From the NCBI GenBank assembly GCA_027487195.1, contig JAIYEB010000009.1:1-5120 (forward strand): DNA of 5,120 bases. Reading direction: 5' to 3'. Each line of letters starts with the position of its first letter. Within the stretch, counting starts at the first letter, position 1. Made by a program: the position numbers and the translations under genes. The notes beneath the pieces are model-generated. The model saw nothing but the letters and a program-made list of their open reading frames with translations. It had not been told where the DNA came from and did not search any database. This DNA comes from Hyphomicrobiales bacterium (GTDB lineage: Bacteria; Pseudomonadota; Alphaproteobacteria; Rhizobiales; UBA4765). Below are positions 4,710-5,120 of the stretch, one piece after another.

Positions 4710-5120
4710 TCAGAAGGACGATGAAGGGCTTTGGGGCGCACCGTTGCGCTCGGCCATGAACCGGTCGAACTCCTGCTGGTCCTTTGCGCGCTTGAGGCGA
4801 AGCATGAAGTCGCCAAAGGCGCGTTGCTCTTCATCAAGCTTGCGCCGCTCGTCCTCAAGCCGGCGGATGACCTCGCCGCGGTAGTCGTCAAACGCGGCGT
4901 TTCCGGAACTGCGGTAAGAGTTCATGCCGCCGAAGCGGCCCGAAAAGCGTTCCATGGCCTGCTCTGCCTTGCGCATGGCGCGTTCAGCCTTTCGGGTTGC
5001 CCGATCTGTGTTGCACCACATCTGCCCGTCTCCGCGCTCCTCGCGCATCATCTTGTGTCGGCGAAACGCCAGGAACCCGAGAATGGCGAGGCCAACAGGC
5101 CAGAACGCCACGAACCCGGC
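4710..5120 (-). CDS. DUF2852 family membrane protein (5' end outside window)
   Basis: The frame stays open to the window edge. GTG at 5111 is internal, because the preceding residues AGF continue the conserved membrane segment GFVAFWPVGLAILGFLAF. The visible 136 residues contain the end of this single hydrophobic helix, a basic linker RRHKMMREERGDG, a charged helical stretch with two similar units (RATRKAER and RAMRKAEQ), and a conserved C-terminal part: AFDDYRGEVIRRLEDERR, then FMLRLKRAKDQQEFDRFMAER. This pattern matches DUF2852 (PF11014), an alphaproteobacterial family of small inner-membrane proteins with a cytoplasmic coiled-coil-like tail and no known function. It ends with TGA at 4710-4712. 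It is separated from the exporter operon by 170 bases and a hairpin, so co-transcription is doubtful. Confidence 0.85.
   Translation of the reverse strand, partial: AGFVAFWPVGLAILGFLAFRRHKMMREERGDGQMWCNTDRATRKAERAMRKAEQAMERFSGRFGGMNSYRSSGNAAFDDYRGEVIRRLEDERRKLDEEQRAFGDFMLRLKRAKDQQEFDRFMAERNGAPQSPSSSF

Overview
The window looks like chromosomal DNA of a GC-rich alphaproteobacterium, with affinity to the Caulobacterales or Rhizobiales. The evidence is a Caulobacter-type PleD diguanylate cyclase, two families largely confined to Alphaproteobacteria (DUF2336 and DUF2852), and a cysteine-free 55-residue ribosomal protein L33 typical of the class. I see no tRNA, rRNA, insertion sequence, CRISPR array or phage gene.

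Layout. Positions 1-1236 (+) hold the 3' nine-tenths of pleD (REC-REC-GGDEF); its start lies outside the window. Positions 1237-1604 are a 368-base gap with an unusual profile: a GC-rich core of about 160 bases (roughly 64% GC) sits between two AT-rich flanks (about 21% and 30% GC). The core can fold into two strong hairpins, and the second is followed by a T tract, so it may encode a small structured RNA. Positions 1605-2564 (+) encode a DUF2336 protein of unknown function with a strong ribosome binding site. The other genes are on the minus strand. Read in their own direction they are a DUF2852 membrane protein (4710 to beyond the window edge), an ABC-2 polysaccharide exporter permease (3718-4539), its ATPase (2952-3728, overlapping the permease by 11 bases), and rpmG for L33 (2673-2840). 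The DUF2336 gene and rpmG converge on 2565-2672, which holds a terminator for rpmG.

How the parts relate. PleD makes cyclic di-GMP in response to phosphorylation and in Caulobacter controls the swarmer-to-stalked transition; the upstream gene just outside the window is probably divK. The two ABC genes form one operon and together make a complete inner-membrane polysaccharide exporter of the KpsMT/Wzm-Wzt type, although no glycosyltransferase is visible here. rpmG appears to have its own sigma-70-like promoter embedded in the probable terminator of the ABC operon. In Sinorhizobium, from memory, rpmG directly follows divK-pleD; here it is nearby but inverted and separated by the DUF2336 gene and the possible RNA.

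Most of the window is ordinary. The parts most worth a second look are the GC-rich island at 1322-1487 with its hairpin loop complementary to the ribosome binding site of the DUF2336 gene, and the overlapping terminator and promoter ahead of rpmG.
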